The notes under the pieces are model-generated. The model saw only the letters and a list, made by a program, of their open reading frames with translations. It made no database searches and was not told the origin of the DNA. DNA of 55,235 nt, taken from an uncultured Prevotella sp. (GTDB taxonomy: Bacteria; Bacteroidota; Bacteroidia; Bacteroidales; Bacteroidaceae). Each line of letters opens with the position of its first letter. Position 1 is the stretch's first letter. Location: the NCBI GenBank assembly GCA_900550035.1, contig URQS01000017.1:1-55235 (forward strand), read 5' to 3'. The position numbers were made by a program, and so were the translations under genes. This document shows positions 27,737 to 36,568 of the stretch, in pieces.

Positions 27737-29296
27737 TTACCACCATATTGTATATATAAACACCAATATTGCCATAATAATTAACGCTGAAACGTCAAAA
27801 AACTTACTCGTTCTAAACAACGACTTATCATACACATAAGCGTGTTTGTCTGCCTGTTGTTTATTGCCCATCAATACTATCAAGAGGCAACACAACAAGA
27901 ATACTATTCCCATTCGATCCATCCATGGTAGATCGGGGCATACTATCTTCAGTAATGTCGAGAATACAAACGAACACAACGCTGCTGCCAGAGCACCACG
28001 AGACGTGGCTTTAGGATAGAAAAAGCCAGCAAGGAAAATTGCCAATGCTCCAGGACTAACAAATCCCGTAAACTCCTGTATATACTGGAATGCCTGATCC
28101 AACCCCGTAAGCATAGGCGATATAACCACAGCTATCAGCAACGACACCAGACTTGCCCATCTACCTATGCTCACCAACGATCGGTCTGAGGCTTTAGGGC
28201 AAATATACGATCGATAGATATCCATAGTGAATATCGTGGATATACTGTTCATCATTGACGCAAGCGAACTGACAATAGCTGCTGTCAGGGCGGCAAAAGC
28301 TATACCTCGAATGCCATCAGGCAATATATTGGCAAGCAGCCACGGATAGGCTTCGTCGGGCTTGGATATTGGCGCATACATAGCAAAAGCCGCTATGCCA
28401 GGCAACACTACGAGCAATGGCACCAACAGCTTGATATAGGCAGCAAATGCCATACCCTTCTGAGCCTCATTCACCGACTTTGCAGCCAAGGCACGCTGTA
28501 TGATATACTGGTTGCATCCCCAATAATACAGATTCGACACCCATAATCCGCCTATGATGACGGATATTCCAGGCAGGTCGTTATATCCAGGATTAGTCTT
28601 GTCCAAAATCAAATGAAACTTCTCTGGGGCTATTTCCATAAGTCTTTGAAAACCCTGCACAAAGCCACCGTTGTCGCCTAATGCTGAGACAGCCAACACT
28701 GTAGTAATGAGTCCGCCTCCTACAAGAAACACCACCTGGATAACATCAGTTATGGCAACAGCCTTCAAACCTCCATATATAGAATATAGACCAGCAAGAA
28801 ATGCTAATGCCAATACTCCTGCCAACAGTGGTATTCCCATAATCTTATGAATAGTCAAAGCTCCTAAATAGAGTATAGAAGTGAGATTGATGAAGACGAA
28901 GACAGCAAGCCAAAATACAGCCATCACCGTCTTCACCCTCTTATCATAACGCTCCTCCAGAAATTGCGGCATAGTAAATATGCCACGCTTTAGGAATATA
29001 GGAATAAAGAATTTAGCCACAATCAGCAGTCCCAAAGCGGCTATCCATTCATAAGTAGCGATGCCCAATCCGATAGCATATCCCGATCCCGACATTCCAA
29101 CAAACTGCTCTGCAGAGATATTGGAAGCAATGATAGACGAGCCTATTGCCCACCATGCAAGTCCACGGCCAGCAAGAAAGTAGCCATTGGCATCGCGTGT
29201 CTCTCCCTTCTTACCTTTAGAGAGATACAGACCGACAGACACCACAATGAGACAATAGGCTGCCACTATAATTAAGTCAATCGAAGATATTTGCAT
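27737..29296 (-). CDS. Sodium:solute symporter (SSS/SLC5 family), probable sugar transporter
   Basis: 519-residue inner-membrane protein with about 13-14 helices. SSS hallmarks are visible: DANGYFLAGRGLAWWAIGSSIIASNISAEQ split over the first two helices, the IYGGLKAVAITDVIQ motif, and SSLASMMNSISTIFTMDIY near residue 350. It most resembles SGLT-like sugar symporters of Bacteroidota PULs. It sits inside the operon between the lactonase and the GH2 genes, and probably imports the monosaccharide that the GH2 enzymes release and the oxidative enzymes consume. Confidence 0.9.
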   Translation of the reverse strand: MQISSIDLIIVAAYCLIVVSVGLYLSKGKKGETRDANGYFLAGRGLAWWAIGSSIIASNISAEQFVGMSGSGYAIGLGIATYEWIAALGLLIVAKFFIPIFLKRGIFTMPQFLEERYDKRVKTVMAVFWLAVFVFINLTSILYLGALTIHKIMGIPLLAGVLALAFLAGLYSIYGGLKAVAITDVIQVVFLVGGGLITTVLAVSALGDNGGFVQGFQRLMEIAPEKFHLILDKTNPGYNDLPGISVIIGGLWVSNLYYWGCNQYIIQRALAAKSVNEAQKGMAFAAYIKLLVPLLVVLPGIAAFAMYAPISKPDEAYPWLLANILPDGIRGIAFAALTAAIVSSLASMMNSISTIFTMDIYRSYICPKASDRSLVSIGRWASLVSLLIAVVISPMLTGLDQAFQYIQEFTGFVSPGALAIFLAGFFYPKATSRGALAAALCSFVFSTLLKIVCPDLPWMDRMGIVFLLCCLLIVLMGNKQQADKHAYVYDKSLFRTSKFFDVSALIIMAILVFIYTIWW

Positions 29297-29310
29297 AAAC
29301 AGATGTTTCG

Positions 29311-30198
29311 TTAAAGATTAATAGCATAATGATTTTCACCGCCATGTACATGTGGTATATTTGCCACAAAAAGACTTCCGCTCTGTGGATAAGTCTTCAA
29401 TTCGGCTTCGGTCAAGCCATCCCTTGCAGTAGTGATGAACAACTGGTCGTTGTTGGCACCTCCAAAAGTGCAGGAAGCAACATTGGGCACCGGGACCTGA
29501 ACTTTATCCAGTAGTTGACCATTAACCGGGTTCCATACGTACACTCCAAAGCCACCCCAGTGGGCTACCCACAGATTGCCATCGGCATCGATAGTCATAC
29601 CATCGGGCACTCCTAATTCCGGCGATACAGTGACCGCTGTACGCAAGAAGCGGATGTTGCCAGTCTGCATATCATAAGCATACTCCTCTATGCACCCTCT
29701 ACCCGAATCGGCATAATACAGTCGGTCGCCATGCTTGTTCCACACTACACCATTCGGTATGCACTGCTTGTCAATCACCTTGACAGCTGCACCATGTCGG
29801 TCTACAAGATATACAAATGCGTTATGGTCATGGTGCGTCATATTCATGATGCCACACCATAGTCTGCCGTCTGGCGAGCATTTACAATCATTAGTTCTCC
29901 ACTGTGGACGTATGGCGGTAAAGTCGCAGATGGTAGTAAAACATTGTTTGTATAAATTATATACTACCATACGGTTCTTCATAGCCAATACCACTTCGGC
30001 ATCGTTACTACTGACAGGAATGATGGAACTGATCATTTCGGGCAGAAAATGGTTGGTTGTTGCACCATTCTTTACATCATACTGATGCAACACACCATTG
30101 TCTATGTCCACCCATAGCAACAACTCACTACTTTTAAGCCACGTTGCAGCTTCTCCGGTACAGTCGGTTCCACTTATTAATAATTTTGACTGAATCAT
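29311..30198 (-). CDS. SMP-30/gluconolactonase-family lactonase
   Basis: 295-residue six-bladed beta-propeller of the SMP-30/Gnl/LRE family, no signal peptide, so cytoplasmic. These enzymes open sugar lactones using a single divalent metal. The metal ligands are recognisable: E16 (TGEAATW), N149 (IPNGVVW) and D199 (VPDGMTID), with N103 (RTND) as a further active-site residue. Placed between a short-chain dehydrogenase and a sugar-acid dehydratase, it is most likely the aldonolactonase of the proposed pathway. The exact sugar is unknown. Confidence 0.87.
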   Translation of the reverse strand: MIQSKLLISGTDCTGEAATWLKSSELLLWVDIDNGVLHQYDVKNGATTNHFLPEMISSIIPVSSNDAEVVLAMKNRMVVYNLYKQCFTTICDFTAIRPQWRTNDCKCSPDGRLWCGIMNMTHHDHNAFVYLVDRHGAAVKVIDKQCIPNGVVWNKHGDRLYYADSGRGCIEEYAYDMQTGNIRFLRTAVTVSPELGVPDGMTIDADGNLWVAHWGGFGVYVWNPVNGQLLDKVQVPVPNVASCTFGGANNDQLFITTARDGLTEAELKTYPQSGSLFVANIPHVHGGENHYAINL

Positions 30199-30225
30199 AT
30201 GCTATATTCTTTAATCTATGGTCTA

Positions 30226-31014
30226 TCAATCCTGCATAAGCGCAGATCGCCCTCCATCCATCAGGATAGTATTTCCGCTGATAAAACGTGCATAATCGGA
30301 TGCCAAAAACACACACAATGCACCTACTTCGTCGGTTGTTCCTATCCTCTTTACGGGATGCATATCGATGGTACGTTGGCGTTCGGCTTTAGGATTGTCA
30401 AACGAGTTGAACCACGTGTCATTGCCTGCTGTATCTATAAATCCAGGAGCGATACCTATTGTACGCACTGCCGGTCCCCACTCTATAGCCAATGACTGTA
30501 CAAGTCCCTTTATGGCAGTCTTTGTGACATTATAAGGGAAGCAACCAGGAATGGTATAATAGGCATGGTTGGACGTCATCAGCAAAATCACGCCATCGTC
30601 CGATTTTTCCAGATATGGTTTGCACAATTTAGCCAGTCGCCAATGGGAAGCAAGATTTAGATTCATATTATAATTCCACTTATCCTCCGTGCAACCGGCA
30701 GCACCCTCAAAAATGTTCACTCCAGAATTAGAAACCAGAATATCTATCTTGCCAAAGGTTTCGATCACGGTGTTCACCAACCGTTCTAAGTCGGCCTGTA
30801 CGGTGACATCAGCCTGCACATACAGTGCCTTCAACGTTTCGGTGCTGGCCTCTTTACAGAAATTGCGCACACTCTCGTCGTCGGCTGGCTTACGCGAACA
30901 CCCGGCTACGAGTGCCCCCGCCTTGGCAAACTGACACGCTGTAGCCAGACCAATACCCGAGGACACTCCAGTAATCAAAACGACCTTATTTGAAAGATTT
31001 AATGATAAAGACAT
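30226..31014 (-). CDS. Short-chain dehydrogenase/reductase, probable sugar or sugar-acid dehydrogenase
   Basis: 262-residue classical SDR: cofactor motif TGVSSGIG (15-22), SNSG in place of NNAG (95-98), catalytic S148, Y161 and K165 (YNVTK), and C-terminal DGGRS. An acidic residue at the end of beta-2 is absent and CSRKP is found there, hinting at NADP rather than NAD, with modest confidence. Operon position next to a lactonase suggests oxidation of an aldose to its lactone. The alternative is oxidation of a 2-keto-3-deoxy acid, as in the diketo-hydrolase fucose and rhamnose routes. It is 12 bp after the dehydratase gene. Confidence 0.85.
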   Translation of the reverse strand: MSLSLNLSNKVVLITGVSSGIGLATACQFAKAGALVAGCSRKPADDESVRNFCKEASTETLKALYVQADVTVQADLERLVNTVIETFGKIDILVSNSGVNIFEGAAGCTEDKWNYNMNLNLASHWRLAKLCKPYLEKSDDGVILLMTSNHAYYTIPGCFPYNVTKTAIKGLVQSLAIEWGPAVRTIGIAPGFIDTAGNDTWFNSFDNPKAERQRTIDMHPVKRIGTTDEVGALCVFLASDYARFISGNTILMDGGRSALMQD

Positions 31015-31026
31015 AGGCCCTGCATT

Positions 31027-32196
31027 TTAAATGTAGAAATTATCAGGAGCATTAGTTGTAATGCCCGGATGTGCCTCCATCTCTTCCTCTACAAGGTCAA
31101 CACCGAGACCAGGACGGTCTGACAAATGCAGATGTCCATCGTACACCATGTCCTTGATAGGATGGTCTATCACCGTATCACGCCAAGGCACATCGTTGTA
31201 CATAAACTCCTGACGGAAGAAGTTAGGAATTGATGCACATACCTGAGCCGAAGCAAGTGTAGAGAGCGGACCATTGGGGTTGTGCGGTGCTATCAATACA
31301 TTGTAAGCCTCAGCCATTGTTGCCATACGCTTCATCTCAGACGGACCGCCACAACGTGTTATGTCGGGCATGATAATGTCGCAAACATATCTCTCGAGCA
31401 ATGGACGTATGCCATGACGTGTGTAATGACGTTCGCCAACACATATAGCCATATCTGAGGGCAGACGATCTCTCAAGGCACGCAGAGCATCGGCATTTTC
31501 AGGACCGGCAGGCTCTTCATACCATGTGATGTTCAGCTGCGACAATCTCAATGCCATCTTTACTGCAATACGATAATTCAACATGGCATGCGTCTCTATC
31601 ATCATATCCATTTCCGGACCTACAGCTTCTCTCACTGCCTTCGACACTTCGAACGCCAAGTCCTGCTGTGCATCAGTCAGTGTAAGATTAGAGGCCAGAT
31701 TCTCGCCATAGAAATAGTTGGTGTGAGCAAATGGGTCGAACTTCAATCCGGTAAATCCATCAGCCTTAACACGCTTGGCCTGCTCGATATAGTCAGCCTC
31801 ATTGTGTCCTCCCTTCGTAAACCAATAATTGGCATACAGCAGAATATCCTTGCGATAAGCTCCACCCAACAATTCGTAACACGGAACGCCCAACACCTTT
31901 CCTTTTAGGTCGAGCAGTGCCATGTCAATGCCACTAATGGCACAAAGGCTTGCTCCAAACGGGCCAATCCAGTTGAGGTCTCTGTACAGCTTTGTCCATA
32001 TAAAGTCGGTCTGCATCGGATCCATACCGATAATTCGCTGACTAATATGTTTTGTAGCTTCATATACTACAGGAGCTCCAGGCCAGTTGGTTGCCTCGCC
32101 TACTCCGGTATAACCCTCATCGGTATATATCTTAAGTAATGTCCAGTTGTACTTAAAACCCTGGACCATCCACACTTTTACATCTGTAATCTTCAT
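31027..32196 (-). CDS. Enolase-superfamily sugar-acid dehydratase (mandelate racemase/muconate lactonizing type)
   Basis: 389-residue cytoplasmic enzyme of the mandelate racemase subgroup, which dehydrates aldonates to 2-keto-3-deoxy acids. Visible active-site features are K152 in LKFDPF, metal ligands E201 (IETHAM, with H203), E227/E228 (WYEEP) and E255 (GER), and catalytic H305 (APHNPNGP). The first ligand is Glu where many galactonate dehydratases have Asp. It resembles galactonate dehydratase and galactarolactone cycloisomerase groups, so a cycloisomerase role cannot be excluded. It lies 14 bp after the RraA-like gene and 12 bp before the SDR gene. Confidence 0.85.
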   Translation of the reverse strand: MKITDVKVWMVQGFKYNWTLLKIYTDEGYTGVGEATNWPGAPVVYEATKHISQRIIGMDPMQTDFIWTKLYRDLNWIGPFGASLCAISGIDMALLDLKGKVLGVPCYELLGGAYRKDILLYANYWFTKGGHNEADYIEQAKRVKADGFTGLKFDPFAHTNYFYGENLASNLTLTDAQQDLAFEVSKAVREAVGPEMDMMIETHAMLNYRIAVKMALRLSQLNITWYEEPAGPENADALRALRDRLPSDMAICVGERHYTRHGIRPLLERYVCDIIMPDITRCGGPSEMKRMATMAEAYNVLIAPHNPNGPLSTLASAQVCASIPNFFRQEFMYNDVPWRDTVIDHPIKDMVYDGHLHLSDRPGLGVDLVEEEMEAHPGITTNAPDNFYI

Positions 32197-32210
32197 CTTT
32201 TACTAATTTT

Positions 32211-32903
32211 TTACATGATTCCATACTTTTCGAAGGCTTCAACCGACGACATGCCTTCTTTGATTTTCTTAAGCACAACACGTTCGCCTCTCGCCTTTTC
32301 CAAAGCAAGGGTAAATACTTCTTCCTCGATTTGACGTGGCACAACACAGACTTCGTCGATGTCTCCTACTATCATGTCGCCATCGTTCACCAATACGTCA
32401 TTCACGGTTATAGGTACACGGTAGTCAATCACTTTTCCACGAGGAGCCTGGTCTTGTGCATAGGGACCATACGAGAAGCAATTGAATCCGAGGGCTAGAA
32501 TACCATTTGTATCACGCGAATAACCATTCACTACAGCACCTGCAGCCTTACACTGCTGTGCTCGTGCGCTCATGAGCTCGCCCCACAAAGCATAATTAGG
32601 CGAAGCTCCTGAACAAATATACACTTCGTCCTCCCTCAAGTCGTCGAGGGCTTGAAGCATTATACCAAACGACTGTTTCAAGACGGGATTTACACCATTG
32701 GATGTGGCATTTGAGACTACATCAGCCTCAAGCACAGTCATTGCCCTACCCACCAGTTTCATGCCATCCTTCAACGGGCGGATACGTGGGTCTAAAAACT
32801 GGTGTACATATCCCATCTTGTCCATGATATCGCCTATCACAGCAGTATAAAGCTCATCCTTTATCAACTTGATGAGTTCTTTGTCATTCTTCCATTCTTT
32901 CAT
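32211..32903 (-). CDS. RraA-like (HMG/CHA aldolase-type) protein, candidate 2-keto-3-deoxy-acid aldolase
   Basis: 230-residue protein of the RraA/dimethylmenaquinone-methyltransferase-like fold, the fold of the class II pyruvate aldolases for 4-hydroxy-4-methyl-2-oxoglutarate. The substrate and metal motif is conserved: G108-E109 (WGELMSA) followed about 20 residues later by R130-D131 (NGYSRD). R and D bind the pyruvyl carboxylate and the metal in characterised aldolases. That supports an aldolase rather than the RNase E inhibitor role of E. coli RraA. As first gene of a sugar-acid operon it probably cleaves the dehydratase product into pyruvate and an aldehyde; this is inference. Confidence 0.8.
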   Translation of the reverse strand: MKEWKNDKELIKLIKDELYTAVIGDIMDKMGYVHQFLDPRIRPLKDGMKLVGRAMTVLEADVVSNATSNGVNPVLKQSFGIMLQALDDLREDEVYICSGASPNYALWGELMSARAQQCKAAGAVVNGYSRDTNGILALGFNCFSYGPYAQDQAPRGKVIDYRVPITVNDVLVNDGDMIVGDIDEVCVVPRQIEEEVFTLALEKARGERVVLKKIKEGMSSVEAFEKYGIM

Positions 32904-32950
32904 AATTATTTTGTCAATTATATAGATTTAAATTCATTAGTTATCTATTG

Positions 32951-32979
32951 CAAAGTTACAAAACAATCATTTTCGGAAT
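32951..32979 (-). promoter_or_regulatory. Promoter of the seven-gene PUL operon with a CGGAAT-type site
   Basis: A strong -7 box TAACTTTG lies at 32951-32958 (minus strand), 48 bp before the rraA-like start. No TTTG is at -33. Instead ATTCCGAAAA (minus strand, 32970-32979) sits there, as expected for an activator-dependent promoter. The same core occurs upstream of araC, susC and the beta-helix operon. Confidence 0.55.
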
Positions 32980-33048
32980 GGATTTTTACGTCAGTAATAC
33001 ATACTGAAAAGGGAGTAAAACAAAGCAAGAAATGCACAAAACGGCACT

Positions 33049-33921
33049 TTACTTCACGAGCTTGTGTGGAGACACATTCATTTGCTGCTTGAAGATGCGC
33101 GAAAAATATTGTGGCGACTTAAATCCGCACTCAAAACACACTTCCTTCACAGACTTTTCCGTATTGCGCAACAGCTCTACCGCCTTGTTTATCCGTATTT
33201 GATTGAGATACTCCAATGGCGAAAGATCCAGATACTTTACAAACAGATTGCGCAAGTGTCTTTCGCCTATTCCAGCCTCCTCAGCAATAATGCTCACACT
33301 GATGTCTTCCTTGTAGTGCGACCTTATAAATGTTATGGCTCTTTTCATAGCATAATTGTTGCATACGGGCAGGATATTCTCGTCCATATAACGGGTTATC
33401 AGTATTAGTAGCTCTGCATAATACATCACTACCAAATGCTGAAAATAAGCCTTCTTGCTGCTCAATTCGTCCAATATACGCTGTATTGCCCTCATAATGC
33501 GCACATTGTTGACAATCTTGATTAGGTGGTTCTGCTCAGAAAACAGATTGACTGAAGCCTGACCCAATCCTGTACTCGACAACTTCATAGTACTGTCGAT
33601 ACTGGTGAATATCTCGGGCAAGAACTCCAACTGCATCAGTGTCGCCCCCTTTGAGCCAGCCTCAAAGGTGTGCTCCACATTCGAGCAGATTATCATTATC
33701 TCGCCTTCGTGAAAATTGATTGTCTCCTTGTCCAGGTGTATCATACACGTACCTTTCTTCACATAATTCATTTCTATACGCACATGATGATGCGGACCAT
33801 AGGTCTCGCCTGGCACAAAGGAGATAAAGCGGAAGACGTCGGCCAACCGCTGACCCTTCAGGTTCTCTATGATATGATCAAGAACTTCGGGCAAGTGTGA
33901 TTTCATTTGTTTAGTTTCCAT
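33049..33921 (-). CDS. AraC-family transcriptional regulator
   Basis: 290-residue regulator with an N-terminal cupin-like sensing domain (about 20-110, including GPHHHVRIEMNYV and HEGEIMIICSNVEHTF) and a C-terminal pair of helix-turn-helix motifs (about 190-290). The signature FECGFKSPQYFSRIFKQQ is followed by the usual SP..LVK ending. It is a cytoplasmic one-component regulator, replacing the hybrid two-component or SusR sensors often found in PULs. It lies 145 bp upstream of the catabolic operon on the same strand and downstream of the susCD operon. It is the obvious candidate regulator of the locus. Its ligand is probably the imported sugar or a pathway acid. Confidence 0.9.
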   Translation of the reverse strand: METKQMKSHLPEVLDHIIENLKGQRLADVFRFISFVPGETYGPHHHVRIEMNYVKKGTCMIHLDKETINFHEGEIMIICSNVEHTFEAGSKGATLMQLEFLPEIFTSIDSTMKLSSTGLGQASVNLFSEQNHLIKIVNNVRIMRAIQRILDELSSKKAYFQHLVVMYYAELLILITRYMDENILPVCNNYAMKRAITFIRSHYKEDISVSIIAEEAGIGERHLRNLFVKYLDLSPLEYLNQIRINKAVELLRNTEKSVKEVCFECGFKSPQYFSRIFKQQMNVSPHKLVK

Positions 33922-33949
33922 TAATTACAGATGTTCAAAAGGATATATA

Positions 33950-33992
33950 CAAAATTAAACAAAAAAATATGGAAACTAATCTTTTTCGGAAT
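33950..33992 (-). promoter_or_regulatory. Promoter of araC with CGGAAT-type site
   Basis: -7 box TAATTTTG (minus strand, 33950-33957) is preceded by ATTCCGAAAAA (33982-33992, minus strand). The arrangement suggests autoregulation but spacing differs from the rraA-like promoter. Confidence 0.45.
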
Positions 33993-34039
33993 AAAAAACA
34001 ATCAAAAACTCACATAAGACAAATCAATAAATGATAAAA

Positions 34040-34076
34040 GCTCCAACCTGCACACAAAGAAGGCACAAGTTGGAGC
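34040..34076 (-). terminator. Terminator of the susCD-lipoprotein operon
   Basis: GCTCCAAC (34040-34047) pairs with GTTGGAGC (34069-34076); on the minus strand it is followed by TTTTATCATTTATT. It lies about 30 bp past the lipoprotein stop. Confidence 0.7.
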
Positions 34077-34103
34077 AATACATATCAAATTTAACTAATA
34101 CTA

Positions 34104-34649
34104 CTAAAATCCTTTTACAGTCTTGATGACATAATCTTCGTACGACCCGTCAGCAGCAACAACACGATATGTTCTGTCTGTCGAGAAATCACCAGGACAA
34201 CCAAATATTGGCGAACCATTCAAAGGACTAACAGTGGTTGCATCCGAAATAGAAACATATACCCAAAGATTAGTCAATCCCTCTTTTGTAATTTTCTTTT
34301 TAAACATATCATAGAGCATCTGCTTTGTAACCGAGCCAGAAGGACCCGACTTCTGAACGCAATTAATGTCATATGTAAGTGTGGTCTTAAATCCTTTAAC
34401 ATTGTCTCCATCAACAGGTTCTGTCTGTTGATGAAAAACCACGTCACATACCCTTCCTAATTGAATATCTTCGTTGACAGTTCCTTTCTTGATAGTATCG
34501 TTATAAAGGAAACGATAGCTATACGTCACCGCTGTCATTTCTTTATTTGAAGAATTCATAGGTTCGTCCATACCTGCCTCCAAACAACTTGTCATAAGCA
34601 AGGACACGAATAGGCAACCAACAAAAAATAATATTCTATTCATACTCAT
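34104..34649 (-). CDS. Small lipoprotein of the SusCD operon, function unknown
   Basis: 181-residue lipoprotein with signal peptide and lipobox LLMTSC (C22). The mature part is beta-rich with no named domain that I recognise; it resembles the small surface or periplasmic lipoproteins that often follow susD in Bacteroidota PULs. The TYRVVAADGSYEDYVIKT ending recalls bacterial Ig-like or PKD-like lipoproteins. An alternative start is the ATG two codons in (34643). Third gene of the susC operon, 29 bp after susD. A glycan-binding role is a guess from position. Confidence 0.7.
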   Translation of the reverse strand: MSMNRILFFVGCLFVSLLMTSCLEAGMDEPMNSSNKEMTAVTYSYRFLYNDTIKKGTVNEDIQLGRVCDVVFHQQTEPVDGDNVKGFKTTLTYDINCVQKSGPSGSVTKQMLYDMFKKKITKEGLTNLWVYVSISDATTVSPLNGSPIFGCPGDFSTDRTYRVVAADGSYEDYVIKTVKGF

Positions 34650-34678
34650 ATTCTTTTTATGTTAGAAACTTAAATTAA

Positions 34679-36550
34679 TTATTCCCAACCTGGATTCTGT
34701 TTAACGCCAGACTTCAGGCAGAAGCTACGATTGATCGGCAACAAATAACGCTTCGGGGAGAAACGAGCTTCGCCTACGTTGTTGTTGTCTTCGAACAACT
34801 CATAAGTACTACCGTCACGTGAGATACGAATGCCATGCAGCGAACCTTGCAAATCGGGGATGACAAAGCCATTCGTTGCATAACTATCATTGCTTGCTCC
34901 GCCACTCAGACGCATACCCCAACGCAGAAGCGACCAATAGTGATCATTGTTCTCATATACCATCTCTACATTGCGCTCACGCTTAAGTGCCTTGAAAAGG
35001 CTGTCGTCCCAACCATTTCCGGACTTACTTGCAAGATATTCTGCAGCTTTATCTTCACTGAAACCACCATGCTTCACCATAGTCGGAACCATATACTTGC
35101 GTGCATTTGCATAATCACCTTTCATCATATAAGCCTCTGCCATATTAAGATAAGCCTCACCATAACGCAATACAGAAAAACAGAAGTTAAGCTTCTGCTT
35201 CTCTGGCTCAGCCAAACTTACAACATCATCATATTGATATTTCACCATGGCATAACCCGTAGACGAATTGTAGTTGTCCAAGTCGCCAGCCAGTCTACCA
35301 TATTCCTCCATAGCACCTTCATTAATCTTACTGTTTGAATTGCTACAGTTGCCATCACGGCGGAAGAATATACGAGCCTGATTGTTGAAATACATGCAGC
35401 TGTCGTATAGAACGGTAGCATAGAATCGTAAATCGCGCTTATGGGTATCGCTGAAATACATTTTCTGGTCAACATTCTTTCCCGTCTTAACATACGATGC
35501 ATCTTCCCAGTACTTAAGAGTTCCGTCTGTGTCCTGCACAAGATAATCATCCACCAAATCCTGTGTCGGCCAAGCACCGCCATCCATGCCCCAGAAGTTC
35601 ATTGTCACATTGATTGGGAAATGCTCCTTTGCATACTGCGAAATATTTCCAGCATACCACAATCCCTGATACTGCATTGGAACATCATAAAGAGAAGTGT
35701 TCTTATTTGAGAGTTCTACAACCAATATCTGCTCCTTAGCGTCAATAGCTGTCTCAAAATCTCTAAACATGTCACTATACGGACTCAATTGCGAACCGGT
35801 GGCATCCAGACCAAGCGCATTACCAGCAGCGATTACCTTGTCGTAGTATTTACTGTCTGTTGTTCCTCCGTCAACATACGCAGCAGCCTGAAGCGCCACG
35901 CGCATCAACAAGGCGTTGGCAGCCTCACTGCTTGCCATTCCTCTTTTAGTCTTAGCCATAGAAGGCAGCTCTTTGGATGCAATTTCCAAATCATTACAGA
36001 TGAAATCATAGGTGTCGTCGATGCTCGAACGTGGAATCATCAAATCATCGTCTGTAGAGAGCACTCTGTCTATTATCTGCAAGCCTCCGTATTGACGTGC
36101 ATATATAAAATAATGGGCAGCACGAAGGAAGCGTAGTTCTCCGTCCATCCGTGTCTTAAAGGTTGCAGACAAATCTTTGTTTTGTGAGATCTCGTCCATA
36201 GCAGTGTGGATTCTCCATAAGACATTATAGCTGAGCCATCCATAATTATCATCATTTGTGATATTTTCGGCGCGCTGAGCAGTCCAATACGGACTCCACA
36301 ATGTTCCACCCATCGCATTCTTAGTACAACTTTCCGAACGAGGAGAGTATACACCACCATAAGCACCCATCCACATATCACTCTTTAATACATTAGAATA
36401 AATAGAATAGAGATATGATTGAACCAACTGCTCATTCGACCAGATATCACTACCCGTAATTTTATCGTAGGGCTTTGTATCAAGAAAGTCTGTACATGAA
36501 GACAATAATGTCAGTAGACTTATCAATATAATATAACCTTTCTTTTTCAT
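34679..36550 (-). CDS. SusD/RagB-family glycan-binding outer-membrane lipoprotein
   Basis: 623-residue lipoprotein (lipobox LLSSC at C19, MKKKGYIILISLLTLLSSC) that forms the lid of the SusC transporter and binds glycan at the cell surface. The mature N-terminus TDFLDTKPYDKITGSDIWS and the TPR-like helices with AHYFIYARQYGGL are typical SusD. The C-terminal YLLPINRSFCLKSGVKQNPGW matches the conserved end of the family. It starts 18 bp after susC. Binding specificity cannot be read out. Confidence 0.95.
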   Translation of the reverse strand: MKKKGYIILISLLTLLSSCTDFLDTKPYDKITGSDIWSNEQLVQSYLYSIYSNVLKSDMWMGAYGGVYSPRSESCTKNAMGGTLWSPYWTAQRAENITNDDNYGWLSYNVLWRIHTAMDEISQNKDLSATFKTRMDGELRFLRAAHYFIYARQYGGLQIIDRVLSTDDDLMIPRSSIDDTYDFICNDLEIASKELPSMAKTKRGMASSEAANALLMRVALQAAAYVDGGTTDSKYYDKVIAAGNALGLDATGSQLSPYSDMFRDFETAIDAKEQILVVELSNKNTSLYDVPMQYQGLWYAGNISQYAKEHFPINVTMNFWGMDGGAWPTQDLVDDYLVQDTDGTLKYWEDASYVKTGKNVDQKMYFSDTHKRDLRFYATVLYDSCMYFNNQARIFFRRDGNCSNSNSKINEGAMEEYGRLAGDLDNYNSSTGYAMVKYQYDDVVSLAEPEKQKLNFCFSVLRYGEAYLNMAEAYMMKGDYANARKYMVPTMVKHGGFSEDKAAEYLASKSGNGWDDSLFKALKRERNVEMVYENNDHYWSLLRWGMRLSGGASNDSYATNGFVIPDLQGSLHGIRISRDGSTYELFEDNNNVGEARFSPKRYLLPINRSFCLKSGVKQNPGWE

Positions 36551-36568
36551 GACAACTAAATTTTATGA

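Noticed and set aside
21326..32903. Agar, porphyran or carrageenan (3,6-anhydrogalactose) utilisation
   Set aside because: The dehydratase could be a cycloisomerase and GH2 enzymes occur in such loci, but there are no GH16, GH86, GH117, GH127/129 or sulfatase genes here.
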